Source: Methanobacteriota archaeon (lineage in GTDB: Archaea; Halobacteriota; Methanosarcinia; Methanosarcinales; Methanosarcinaceae). Taken from it: a stretch of DNA of 11,074 bases. Every line of letters begins with the position of its first letter. Position 1 is the stretch's first letter. Below the pieces are notes generated by a model. It was given only the letters and a program-made list of their open reading frames with translations, had not been told where the DNA came from and ran no database searches. The stretch covers positions 1-11,074 of the forward strand of contig JAUPKV010000419.1 in the NCBI GenBank assembly GCA_030837265.1, in the 5' to 3' direction. Shown one piece after another: positions 1 through 6,652 of this stretch. Made by a program: the position numbers and the translations under genes.

Positions 1-1152
1 TTAATCATTCTCATCACCTGATTCATTCTCACTGTATTTTTTCCTGTTGCGGAGCACCTTTACAATTTGGTAGATGACGACAAGAGCCAGTAATATACCG
101 ACTATCATAGTTGTGCTGAATGTGGACTCGGATTTTTCAATTGGCATATACACTTTCATATTCTCAGAAAACCGGGTTTTCCCATCACTGTCTGTGTATT
201 TCATTTCACTGTCAATAGCATAGTTCTTAACCACCGCACCTGAGTCAGTTGAGATTTCAAATGATGCTGTCTGGCTTTCCCCAGGACCTATTGTCCCAAG
301 CCTGACAGTTGACTTGCTGGTACTGAGGGGTTTCATTACAACAATTTTGGCTTGAGCATCTTGAGCTGCAGTCTCCCCATGATTCGTATAAGTAACATTA
401 ATCAAATTGGTTGAACTCTGTTTCAGAGTGCCCGAAATATTGCTAATCTCAAATTTCGGCTCTTTTTTAATCGAGATCTGAAGAGGAAGAGTAATATTTT
501 CTGTAGAATAATCCCGTGCAAATGCCACTGAATCAGAAGTTAGTCCAAGGTCTATCGCGTTTGAAGTTTCCGTTCGGACATTGTTCTGATATTGATAAGT
601 TACGGGAAGCTTCAGTTTATACTCTCCTGCAGGAGTATTCTCGTCAATGCGTATGGTGAACCTGATAGACTGTATATTTCCGGTTTTAAGTTCGTCTACG
701 ATCTGAAGAGTAGTTGTAGGTTCAACGTGTATGTAATCGGATTCTGAGATCAGATTTGCTTCAATGACTTTTGCTATGGTACAATCTTGTTCTGCGCTCA
801 TCTCGGCAAGAGCAATAGACTCTTCTTTAGAATCCGGGATGCGTGACTGATCCGCATACAGCCGCTTCATACCCTCCATTATGCCTTTGTTTACAAGCGT
901 TACCTGAAGGTCTGCAATTTCTCCCCTCTTAAATTCCGGATCTCCTGCTACAGAGGCTTCAATTGTCGGCTCACCGTAGCTCCTGTAATAATCCACGGTG
1001 TACCCATTGCCAGGAATTAGGAAGTTTCCGCCTTTGTTATCATCAGCTCCAAGAACCGGAGATATGATTATTGAGAGAACGGAGAGGAGAACTGCAAATG
1101 AAACAAATTTTGTTACTAATTTATGTGATGTGTAATTCTGGGGTTTGTTCAT
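1..1152 (-). CDS. Secreted, C-terminally membrane-anchored beta-sandwich protein (COG1361/S-layer-like), partner of the RND exporter
   Basis: A 383-residue envelope protein. Residues 1-36 form a signal peptide (hydrophobic core about 17-34, likely cut after VLGA). The exported part (about 37-345) has the alternating hydrophobic pattern and phrases (VTLVNKG near 84-90, VTYTNHG near 253-259, GPGESQTASFEI near 289-300) typical of CARDB/NEW3-like beta-sandwich repeats in archaeal COG1361 proteins. One transmembrane helix (about 347-366, GILLALVVIYQIV) is followed by a basic then acidic cytoplasmic tail, so most of the protein lies outside the cell. Sequons at N219, N238 and N252 could be glycosylated. 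Its ATG (1150-1152) shares one base with the TAA of the upstream exporter gene (TAATG), which implies translational coupling and stoichiometric production. I infer a periplasmic-adaptor-like or envelope-anchoring role for the exporter; no enzymatic motif is visible. The stop codon occupies bases 1-3, so the gene is complete. Confidence 0.85.
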   Translation of the reverse strand: MNKPQNYTSHKLVTKFVSFAVLLSVLSIIISPVLGADDNKGGNFLIPGNGYTVDYYRSYGEPTIEASVAGDPEFKRGEIADLQVTLVNKGIMEGMKRLYADQSRIPDSKEESIALAEMSAEQDCTIAKVIEANLISESDYIHVEPTTTLQIVDELKTGNIQSIRFTIRIDENTPAGEYKLKLPVTYQYQNNVRTETSNAIDLGLTSDSVAFARDYSTENITLPLQISIKKEPKFEISNISGTLKQSSTNLINVTYTNHGETAAQDAQAKIVVMKPLSTSKSTVRLGTIGPGESQTASFEISTDSGAVVKNYAIDSEMKYTDSDGKTRFSENMKVYMPIEKSESTFSTTMIVGILLALVVIYQIVKVLRNRKKYSENESGDEND

Positions 1153-3497
1153 TAGGTGTCGGCCCCCTGGATGTTTTTTGCTTTTTTGTCTGGCGCCTGA
1201 GTTCCTCTTTTCTTTTGCCTCCAGGAGTCAAGTACTATGATAAGAGGAGGAAATACCGTGAAGGTTGCAACCATAACAAGCAGGATATCAATTACTGTCA
1301 CCAGTCCAAAGTTGCTGGTTATGGGAAAAGGAGATGCGATCAAAGCTGCAAACCCGAAAACAACCGTAGCTCCCGAGGCAATAAGGGCCGCCCCGATACT
1401 TGCAGCTGTCTTATGTATAGCTTCAAGAGGATCAGCTCCTCCATCTCTTTCTTCAAAGTATCTTTCCATCATGAGAATTGAGTATTCACACCCAATTCCG
1501 AGGATCAAAGCGCCCAGAGTTGCAGTCATAGGAGTGTAGTCGAGATTCAGGTATTTCATTACTAATCCGGACCAGCCAGTAACCATAAACATTGGGATAA
1601 TCGGAACAAGGGCTTTTAGCCAGTCCCTATATACTATCAATAGACCGCCCAATACCAGGAAAAGCCCAATGTAGGTCATTTCAATCCTTCCGCTTGTAAG
1701 AGCGCCTATAACCTCAGTATACACCATAGAGCCTCCAGTGATAGTTACTGTGGTTCCTGGAGGGACTTGCATCCACTGAATATCCTGTTTTACATTATTG
1801 GTCAAATCCTGAATCCCTGTGATCTTTATATCTTCCTGGGCATTTCCAATATTGAAAGTTATGAGAAGCATGTTTTTGCCGTAAAGATATTTTGATTTCT
1901 GAGATTCCGGAATTTTTCCATAAATCGCTTCAATCTCATCACGACTATTCGGAATTGTGCCACCGTTATATTGTTTTACAAGAGTCACAATGCTTGAAGC
2001 ACTGTAAATATGAGCTCTGCGCGTCTCATGTTCGCTGAATTTGTCTATCCAATTCAGGATATTAGGGTCAGCGTTGTCGTTAACTTTTAGAATGAGATCA
2101 AGTTCATCGGTTCCACCCATAATATCTTTCAGATGATACAGATTTAGAAGAGCAGGCATGTCCTGGGGAACAAAAGATTGCGTATCCGTCTGGACTCCCA
2201 CCGATTCATCGGCAACGAGACCTACAATGCATAGCATAGTTGCAATTCCGATTACAACCACATTATACTTTATTGTAAAATCTGTTAGCTTTGCCAGGAA
2301 ATCTCCTATAAACCGGGGTTTTGGTTTCTTGGGAGAAACGCTCTCTACATTTGCTTTTAGAGGTTTAAATCTGCTCTTTAATCTTTTAAACAGATCACTT
2401 TCCGAGGTGCTGTCAAAAAGAGAAACAGTTATTAAACCAACAAAGAGAGCCGCGATATAGCACATTATTATGCCGATCGTAAGAAGCTTTCCAAAATCCC
2501 GAATCATTGGAACTGAAGATGTAAATAAGGAAAAGAAGCCCAGAGCAGTCATGGAAAGAGCTATAAGCACAGCCGGCCCGGTGTGTTTTACCGTTCTTAT
2601 AATAGCTTTGGATTTATTTCCTTCTTTATGTAGTTCTTCCTCAATCCTGTTATGGAACTGAATTGCATAATCGATGCCGAGCCCTATCAGAACTGGAAAA
2701 GCTGACATGGAAACCATAGACAGTGGAATTCCCAGAAAGCCCATAGCTCCGAAAGTGAATATCACACCGAGGAAAACAACAGGTAAAGGCAGCCATCTCC
2801 AGCGGACATGGCCAAAAACAAGACCCAGCACGATGAGCATAAAGAAACCAGCAAGCCCAAGCAAAGGTCCCATACTCGAATTCATCTCAGTATTCATCGC
2901 GATTCTGAAGGCTGGATCGCCTGTCACTATCACATTGTATGAGGGAGGAAAACCAGAAATTTTGACAGCTTCTTGCGTAGCCATCAAAATCTCTTTTTTC
3001 TTGTCATCTGTGACAGATCCAGCCATTACTACAGAAATCACCATATGTGTATTGTCAGGAATCAATTTCCCGAATATACTGGGATTTCCATCAATTATTG
3101 TCTTGACCTCTGCATCGGTATCCGGAATATAAGACCTACCTGTCATTTTATAGTTTATTTGCTTAATGACAGAAGCAGGACTTGTGGTCTCTTCAATTCC
3201 TTCAGTCGACTGAAGCTGATGTTCAAGCCGGTCCACAGCTTGCATTAAATCTGAAGACCTTACATCATTTCCTTCTACCATCACCACGATAGATTGAGTT
3301 TGAAACAAGCTTGCGAAAAGGTGATCGTAGTCCTGATACAGCCGCGAATCTTTGCTGACAAATGTATCAGTTCCTGATGCCATGTAGATTTTCTGTGCAC
3401 CCTGAAATGATAACAAGATGAGAAGGAAAAAGACCACAAGTATGGTCAAGCGGTTGTTCTGGATAAAAACTCCAAGTTTTTCAAAAATGGATTTAAT
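1152..3497 (-). CDS. RND superfamily exporter, MMPL/HAE3 type
   Basis: About 781 residues from the start preferred here. RND proteins of this family move lipids or hydrophobic compounds using ion gradients. The layout is the family's duplicated one: TM1 (about 15-34), an exported loop to about 208, five helices to about 362, a basic cytoplasmic linker (about 365-400), TM7 (about 408-428), a second exported loop to about 605, then five helices and a charged tail. The TM4 motif GLGIDYAIQFHNR carries the Asp-Tyr pair (D276-Y277); the matching second-half motif is GIGCEYS, with Glu instead of Asp (E671-Y672). Start choice: the first usual start codon in frame is TTG at 3449, but it lies inside TM1's lead-in and has no Shine-Dalgarno at a proper distance. 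The frame stays open upstream to a stop at 3510-3512, and ATT at 3497-3495 has AGAGGA seven bases before it. That would give a sensible N-terminus, (M)KSIFEKLG. First gene of the pair with the secreted protein; substrate unknown. Confidence 0.92.
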   Translation of the reverse strand: MKSIFEKLGVFIQNNRLTILVVFFLLILLSFQGAQKIYMASGTDTFVSKDSRLYQDYDHLFASLFQTQSIVVMVEGNDVRSSDLMQAVDRLEHQLQSTEGIEETTSPASVIKQINYKMTGRSYIPDTDAEVKTIIDGNPSIFGKLIPDNTHMVISVVMAGSVTDDKKKEILMATQEAVKISGFPPSYNVIVTGDPAFRIAMNTEMNSSMGPLLGLAGFFMLIVLGLVFGHVRWRWLPLPVVFLGVIFTFGAMGFLGIPLSMVSMSAFPVLIGLGIDYAIQFHNRIEEELHKEGNKSKAIIRTVKHTGPAVLIALSMTALGFFSLFTSSVPMIRDFGKLLTIGIIMCYIAALFVGLITVSLFDSTSESDLFKRLKSRFKPLKANVESVSPKKPKPRFIGDFLAKLTDFTIKYNVVVIGIATMLCIVGLVADESVGVQTDTQSFVPQDMPALLNLYHLKDIMGGTDELDLILKVNDNADPNILNWIDKFSEHETRRAHIYSASSIVTLVKQYNGGTIPNSRDEIEAIYGKIPESQKSKYLYGKNMLLITFNIGNAQEDIKITGIQDLTNNVKQDIQWMQVPPGTTVTITGGSMVYTEVIGALTSGRIEMTYIGLFLVLGGLLIVYRDWLKALVPIIPMFMVTGWSGLVMKYLNLDYTPMTATLGALILGIGCEYSILMMERYFEERDGGADPLEAIHKTAASIGAALIASGATVVFGFAALIASPFPITSNFGLVTVIDILLVMVATFTVFPPLIIVLDSWRQKKRGTQAPDKKAKNIQGADT

Positions 3498-3529
3498 GGC
3501 GGATTCCTCTCATTGCCTGTTTTGAAGTA

Positions 3530-3537
3530 TATTTAAA
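3530..3537 (-). promoter_or_regulatory. TATA box of the exporter operon
   Basis: On the minus strand the sequence reads TTTAAATA, preceded by A/T-rich DNA. With usual archaeal spacing (about 24 bases from the end of the box) transcription would begin near 3505-3510, just upstream of AGAGGA and the proposed ATT start. That would exclude the out-of-frame ATG at 3513 from the mRNA or put it at its very end. Predicted by pattern only. Confidence 0.5.
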
Positions 3538-3674
3538 TTTAATAATGATTGGTTTATTAACAAGATCTCACTTCCCAATGTTTTATATTAATTGGATCCT
3601 GTTATATTATAAAAGTTATAATTATTAAAGAGTCTTCTAAACCCTTAGGTTTTTTCAGGACTTAGTAATAATAT

Positions 3675-3689
3675 GAAAAGATTTAAATC
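3675..3689 (+). promoter_or_regulatory. BRE/TATA promoter of the TrmB-family regulator
   Basis: GAAAAG (BRE-like, 3675-3680) is followed by ATTTAAATC, with the TATA core at 3682-3689. Usual spacing puts the transcription start at about 3711-3715, that is, at the ATG (3713). The regulator's mRNA is therefore probably leaderless or nearly so. The AGGGG just before the ATG would then lie upstream of the transcript and need not be a ribosome binding site. Confidence 0.6.
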
Positions 3690-3691
3690 TA

Positions 3692-3712
3692 TTGTTACTC
3701 TAGGGGTAACAA
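3692..3712 (+). promoter_or_regulatory. Putative operator: inverted repeat TTGTTAC-N7-GTAACAA
   Basis: Perfect 7-bp arms (3692-3698 and 3706-3712) are separated by seven bases, giving a 21-bp dyad of about two helical turns. It fills the gap between TATA box and start codon, where a bound dimer would block RNA polymerase recruitment. This is the usual place for an archaeal repressor operator, so autoregulation by the adjacent winged-helix protein is the simplest reading. I did not find a second good copy near the divergent exporter promoter; only a single near half-site, TTAACAA at 3557-3563, is there. Confidence 0.5.
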
Positions 3713-4483
3713 ATGTTTTCTCAAATTAATCCTCAGTTAATTAGCAACTTAGAAAAGCTCGGGCTAACCGAAAATGAAGCTAAAGCTTATGTCGGGCTTG
3801 TCAGTTTGAGAGAGGCTACAGCCCGCGAGATCCATGAACTCACAAATGTGCCAAGGGCTAAAATATACGAGATCCTTAAGGTACTTGCCAAAAAAGGTTT
3901 TCTGGAAGTACGGCAGGGGACCCCTACTTATTTCAGGGCAGTCGATCCGAAGCAGATAATTGCGAAGATCAAGGATGAATTTTTAGATTGTACAACCGAG
4001 ACACTTGACCAGCTTAACGAGCTAGGTTATGAGCTACCGAAGATGTCTCCTGTTTGGTGTATCCAGAGTGAATGGGGAATAAGAAACCGAATCCGAGAAA
4101 TTCTTGCCGGAGTAAAGGAAGAATTGATTATATTCTCATCTAACCCTGAATACCTGCAGGAATTCGAATCGGAACTTAAAAAAATTGAAAAAACGTGCAA
4201 GTTAATTTTCATCGTGAGTGAAATTGAAAAATTTAAATCATTACCTTTTGAATTTAGAGAAGTTATGAGAGATTTAAAAGATTCTATTGATAGTATTGTT
4301 ATTGACGGCACTCAGTATAATGAAGAACTCTTTATAATTGCTGACGGAAAGGAATCAATTGGAGTTCATAGTTCCGGAAATAAAAGAGAAGCAGTAGTTG
4401 TCAGACTGCCAATTGTCTGCCAAATCCAGAAAATCATATACAAAAAAGTAATTGAGCCAAACATTATCAAAAAAAACACGTAG
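3713..4483 (+). CDS. TrmB-family winged-helix transcriptional regulator
   Basis: A 256-residue DNA-binding protein. The N-terminal winged helix (about 12-76) has the TrmB signature: LGLTENEAKAYVGL, then the recognition region TNVPRAKIYEILKVLAKKGF and a wing ending in PTYFRAVDP. A helical linker (about 80-107) probably dimerises. Residues about 113-250 form an alpha/beta sensor domain of the phospholipase-D-like type found in the TrmB middle region (WGIRNRIREIL, ELIIFSSNPEYL, GKESIGVHSSGN). It lacks the extra C-terminal sugar-binding domain of the roughly 340-residue maltose-sensing TrmB, so the ligand is not predictable and may not be a sugar. It is transcribed away from the exporter operon, with about 215 bases between the two starts, and has a dyad in its own promoter. 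I infer autoregulation and possible control of the exporter pair. The family call is firm; the target is inference. Confidence 0.93.
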   Translation: MFSQINPQLISNLEKLGLTENEAKAYVGLVSLREATAREIHELTNVPRAKIYEILKVLAKKGFLEVRQGTPTYFRAVDPKQIIAKIKDEFLDCTTETLDQLNELGYELPKMSPVWCIQSEWGIRNRIREILAGVKEELIIFSSNPEYLQEFESELKKIEKTCKLIFIVSEIEKFKSLPFEFREVMRDLKDSIDSIVIDGTQYNEELFIIADGKESIGVHSSGNKREAVVVRLPIVCQIQKIIYKKVIEPNIIKKNT

Positions 4484-4542
4484 CCAGTCTCGATCAAAGA
4501 CCTTCACAGTTCTTATCTCTTAGAATCATTATTCGGACGACA

Positions 4543-4600
4543 TTAGCATTAATTTGAGTTAAAACGCTAATTACAGCTGGAAATTTTCTTGCTGTTTTTT
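4543..4600 (+). terminator. Putative transcription terminator of the regulator gene
   Basis: An imperfect inverted repeat (TTAGC at 4543-4547 and GCTAA at 4566-4570, with TTAA segments inside) is followed by T-rich DNA ending in six T at 4595-4600. Archaeal termination depends mainly on T-tracts, so the tract is the stronger part of the evidence. It lies in the 172-base gap between two convergent genes. Confidence 0.35.
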
Positions 4601-4609
4601 CTTGCTGTT
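4584..4609 (+). repeat. Perfect 13-bp tandem duplication
   Basis: TTTTCTTGCTGTT occurs twice back to back (4584-4596 and 4597-4609). It lies between convergent genes and looks like a simple slippage duplication. No function is claimed beyond adding to the T-rich terminator region. Confidence 0.7.
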
Positions 4610-4655
4610 CATTCTCGATTTTCGGAACAATCTGAGGCCAATTTCAAATATTTTG

Positions 4656-5924
4656 TTATTTTAACCTCAACAATTGACTTATCAGGTTCAAACCACTTTT
4701 ATAGGCATTTGAGACTGGAGAAAGGGGCTTTGCATCTTCCTGAGCAAGCGTACACATGTAGAGATCCCAATTTCCATTACATGAGTCCTGCCATATTATC
4801 CTGTTTCCGTAGATAGCAGGCTTTACCTGATTTGATTCATTAATAGTAATCCGGGTTTCGATAGAGTTAGAAAGATCATACATATATATATCGGAATTTC
4901 CATTGCGCGAATCCTGCCACACAATTGTATTCCCATAGATGGCAGGGAGCAAACATGATCCGTCAGAGTTGAATACGTTGATAATCAGAGCTTCCGTAGA
5001 ATTAGAGATGTCATACGTGTAAATACCGGAGCTATAAATATTGGGGCTTTCCGAGTTATTATTTTCAAGGTTAGTTGTATTATCCGGATTTGTGGGATTA
5101 CCCAGGTCTAAATTGCATCTATCTGCCCACACTACCTTATTCCCATATATTGCAGCAGACTCATATTTATTACATTCACAGGTAGCTACATCGATTTCCT
5201 TAGAAGTGAGACATTTAATAAACTTCCGGATTTTTGAAGTATCAGAGCCCGTAACTATTGAAAGCAATTCAAAATTTTGACTGTTCCAGAATAGATTAAA
5301 AAGCCGTCTGGAAGTAGAAAGCTCATATAAATAGATATCTCTTCCTTCTTGGCCATCCTGCCATACTATTCTGTCACCATATATGGCTGGTTCTATCTGA
5401 TCGGATTTATTAGTAGTAATTTGAGCTTCTTTCAAAGTGGAAAGATCGTACATATGGATATCCCAATTCCCATTTTTATAGTCCTGCCATACTATCCTGT
5501 CCTTGCAGATAGCAGGATTTACCTGATCGCTTGACTCGTCCGTGATCTGAATTTCTTTCTGAGTGGAAAGTTCATACATATAAATATCCCAGCTACCATT
5601 TTTATAGTCTTGCCACACTATTTTATCCTCAGATATAGCAGGTTTTGTCTGGTTTGATTCATTGGTGGTAATCCGGGTTTCTGCAGAAGTTGAGAGGTTA
5701 TACAGGTAAATATCCCAATTTCCATTACGTTCGTCCTGCCATACCATATTATCCCCATAGATAGCAGGATCTGTCTGGTCTGATTCGTTATTTGTGATCT
5801 GAGTCTCCATAAGGGTAAATTGACCATCCGCTCTTTGTGTAGAAGCAGCAGAAGCAGCAGAAGTAAAAAAAATTAAGAATAAGAACATAAAAGTTAGGGA
5901 AAAAAATTTAGTTATAGACTTCAT
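4656..5924 (-). CDS. Secreted seven-repeat beta-propeller surface protein (TolB/PD40-like, Methanosarcina type)
   Basis: A 422-residue exported protein. Residues 1-27 are a signal peptide (hydrophobic FFSLTFMFLFLIFF, then AASAAS). The mature part is seven copies of a roughly 42-residue blade with the core PAIYGxxIVWQD...NGNWDIYMYDLST followed by ITTNESxQ. Blades are at about 38-79, 80-122, 123-164, 165-205, 206-309, 310-354 and 355-394, enough for one closed seven-bladed propeller. The fifth blade is about 60 residues longer than the others, with a Cys-containing insert (CLTSKEIDVATCEC) and an Asn-rich stretch (PDNTTNLENNN). Related Methanosarcina proteins often continue into PKD or other surface domains; this one stops soon after blade seven, with no visible membrane anchor. 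GAGGT lies six bases before the ATG. Likely a cell-surface or secreted binding protein; no catalytic residues are recognised and the ligand is unknown. Confidence 0.9.
   Translation of the reverse strand: MKSITKFFSLTFMFLFLIFFTSAASAASTQRADGQFTLMETQITNNESDQTDPAIYGDNMVWQDERNGNWDIYLYNLSTSAETRITTNESNQTKPAISEDKIVWQDYKNGSWDIYMYELSTQKEIQITDESSDQVNPAICKDRIVWQDYKNGNWDIHMYDLSTLKEAQITTNKSDQIEPAIYGDRIVWQDGQEGRDIYLYELSTSRRLFNLFWNSQNFELLSIVTGSDTSKIRKFIKCLTSKEIDVATCECNKYESAAIYGNKVVWADRCNLDLGNPTNPDNTTNLENNNSESPNIYSSGIYTYDISNSTEALIINVFNSDGSCLLPAIYGNTIVWQDSRNGNSDIYMYDLSNSIETRITINESNQVKPAIYGNRIIWQDSCNGNWDLYMCTLAQEDAKPLSPVSNAYKSGLNLISQLLRLK
4743..5811 (-). repeat. Seven coding repeats of about 125-130 bp (propeller blades)
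   Basis: The propeller gene is internally repetitive at DNA level. Motifs such as ATCCTGCCATA (plus strand) recur about every 126-135 bases, encoding the IVWQD core of each blade. The unit at about 4998-5309 (blade five) is expanded to roughly 310 bases. The repeats give scope for recombination-driven change in blade number. Confidence 0.75.
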
Positions 5925-6067
5925 TTATTACCTCTTTTATCCATGTATTTACCCTGTTTTCGAATTAAAACCTTTATTTTACATTCTCTAATGCAGCAAG
6001 TTTTAAGAACTTGAATTAATTTACACACTAATAATTTTTAAACATTTTTGTTTACATTTCCTTTTGA

Positions 6068-6220
6068 CCTTTCCCCGGAAAACTGTTCTCTTCAGTTCAG
6101 GGGAGATACAAGAAGAGTTATAAGGGCGATACAGAGAAAACAGCTGGAAACCCCGAAAAGTTTAAGGCTCTTGTAAACAGCAAGGACCCAAATATTTATG
6201 TGGTTATTCTTGATTCATGA
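6068..6220 (+). pseudogene. Possible 3' remnant of a lost gene (50 sense codons, no start)
   Basis: After a TGA at 6065-6067 the frame is open to TGA at 6218-6220. Its latter half reads like real protein (EKTAGNPEKFKALV, then KDPNIYVVILDS), with codon use and GC content unlike the AT-rich DNA on its left. There is no in-frame ATG, GTG or TTG near the beginning and no Shine-Dalgarno, so it cannot be expressed as an ordinary gene from here. The simplest reading is the C-terminal end of a gene whose 5' part was lost, perhaps when the neighbouring propeller gene arrived. I do not recognise the family. It could instead be an RNA leader that is open by chance. Confidence 0.35.
6072..6104 (+). other. 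Stem-loop in the rnp4 upstream region
   Basis: TCCCC (6072-6076) pairs with GGGGA (6100-6104), and AACTG (6081-6085) with CAGTT (6093-6097). The two stems are separated by a small internal loop and capped by TTCTCTT. No T-tract follows, so it is not an obvious terminator. It lies inside the orphan open frame. Confidence 0.35.
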
Positions 6221-6248
6221 CAGGAAAAACCAGAGGATCAGTCTAACT

Positions 6249-6572
6249 ATGTCCAGAGTAGCCAGAAAACAGCAGAAAAATTTAATCCAAGATATCGCAA
6301 CTCAACGCATGTGGCGGCTTTTTGAGCTTGCGATAAAGGATTACGAAAAACATCCTGACCGCAGCGAGCGCTATGTACAGCTTATCAGGAATATTTCCAT
6401 GAGGAATAGAATGAGTATTCCAAAGGAGATTAAAAGAAGCATCTGTAAACATTGCTATGCTTTCCTGGTGCCTGGGAGCAACGCACTTTACAGGCTGAAG
6501 GAAGGATATATCGTTATTTCCTGTCAGCGCTGTGGAAAGAAGATGAGATATCCTTATAAAAGGTTAAAATAA
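6249..6572 (+). CDS. rnp4: Ribonuclease P protein component 4 (Rnp4, Rpp21/Rpr2 family)
   Basis: A 107-residue protein subunit of archaeal RNase P, the ribonucleoprotein that removes 5' leaders from pre-tRNA. In known archaeal enzymes this subunit works with Rnp1/Rpp29 on the specificity domain of the RNA. The N-terminal part is helical and basic (ARKQQKNLIQDIATQRMWRL). The C-terminal zinc ribbon has two CxxC pairs, C66/C69 (CKHC) and C92/C95 (CQRC), and a basic end (KKMRYPYKRLK). The start is ATG at 6249, with GAGGATC about 12 bases upstream, because the family normally begins near MSRVARKQQ. An in-frame ATG at 6198 would add 17 residues that do not resemble the family. It converges on srp19, another RNA-binding housekeeping gene, across an 80-base gap. 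Length is normal and no key residue is missing. Confidence 0.93.
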   Translation: MSRVARKQQKNLIQDIATQRMWRLFELAIKDYEKHPDRSERYVQLIRNISMRNRMSIPKEIKRSICKHCYAFLVPGSNALYRLKEGYIVISCQRCGKKMRYPYKRLK

Positions 6573-6591
6573 AGCACATTCACAAATATAA

Positions 6592-6624
6592 TAATAGAGC
6601 TAATAATAGGGCTAATTCTTTTTC
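6592..6624 (+). terminator. 12-bp tandem repeat plus T-tract after rnp4
   Basis: TAATAGAGCTAA (6592-6603) is followed directly by TAATAGGGCTAA (6604-6615), one mismatch, then by TTCTTTTTC (6616-6624). The T-rich end is the likely transcription stop for rnp4. The repeat itself may be chance duplication. Confidence 0.4.
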
Positions 6625-6652
6625 TTCACTACAGGAGTTTACCTGCAGCAAT

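Larger units (their letters stand above)
5925..6248. other. 324-base divergent intergenic region between propeller gene and rnp4
   Basis: The region must hold two divergent promoters. Bases 5925-6060 are AT-rich, with a TATA-like TTTTTAAAC at about 6036-6043. Bases 6061-6220 are markedly more GC-rich and contain a hairpin (6072-6104) and an open frame without a start codon (6068-6220), described separately. A second TATA-like box, ATATTTAT, lies at about 6191-6198, close to rnp4. The rnp4 mRNA may thus have either a roughly 25-base or a roughly 180-base leader. No tRNA or known riboswitch was recognised. Confidence 0.5.

Noticed and set aside
1071..3248. Several plus-strand open frames of 60-150 codons across the exporter operon
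   Set aside because: They lie opposite a well-recognised membrane protein and secreted protein, have no family-like sequence and no ribosome binding sites; they are antisense shadows.
3543..3563. Second copy of the regulator dyad near the exporter promoter
   Set aside because: Only one near half-site (TTAACAA) is present and the other arm does not match, so the sequence alone does not support regulation of the exporter.
6198..6248. Upstream ATG start for rnp4 (17 extra residues)
   Set aside because: The added residues do not resemble the family, which begins near MSRVARKQQ, and the start at 6249 has a GAGGATC upstream.
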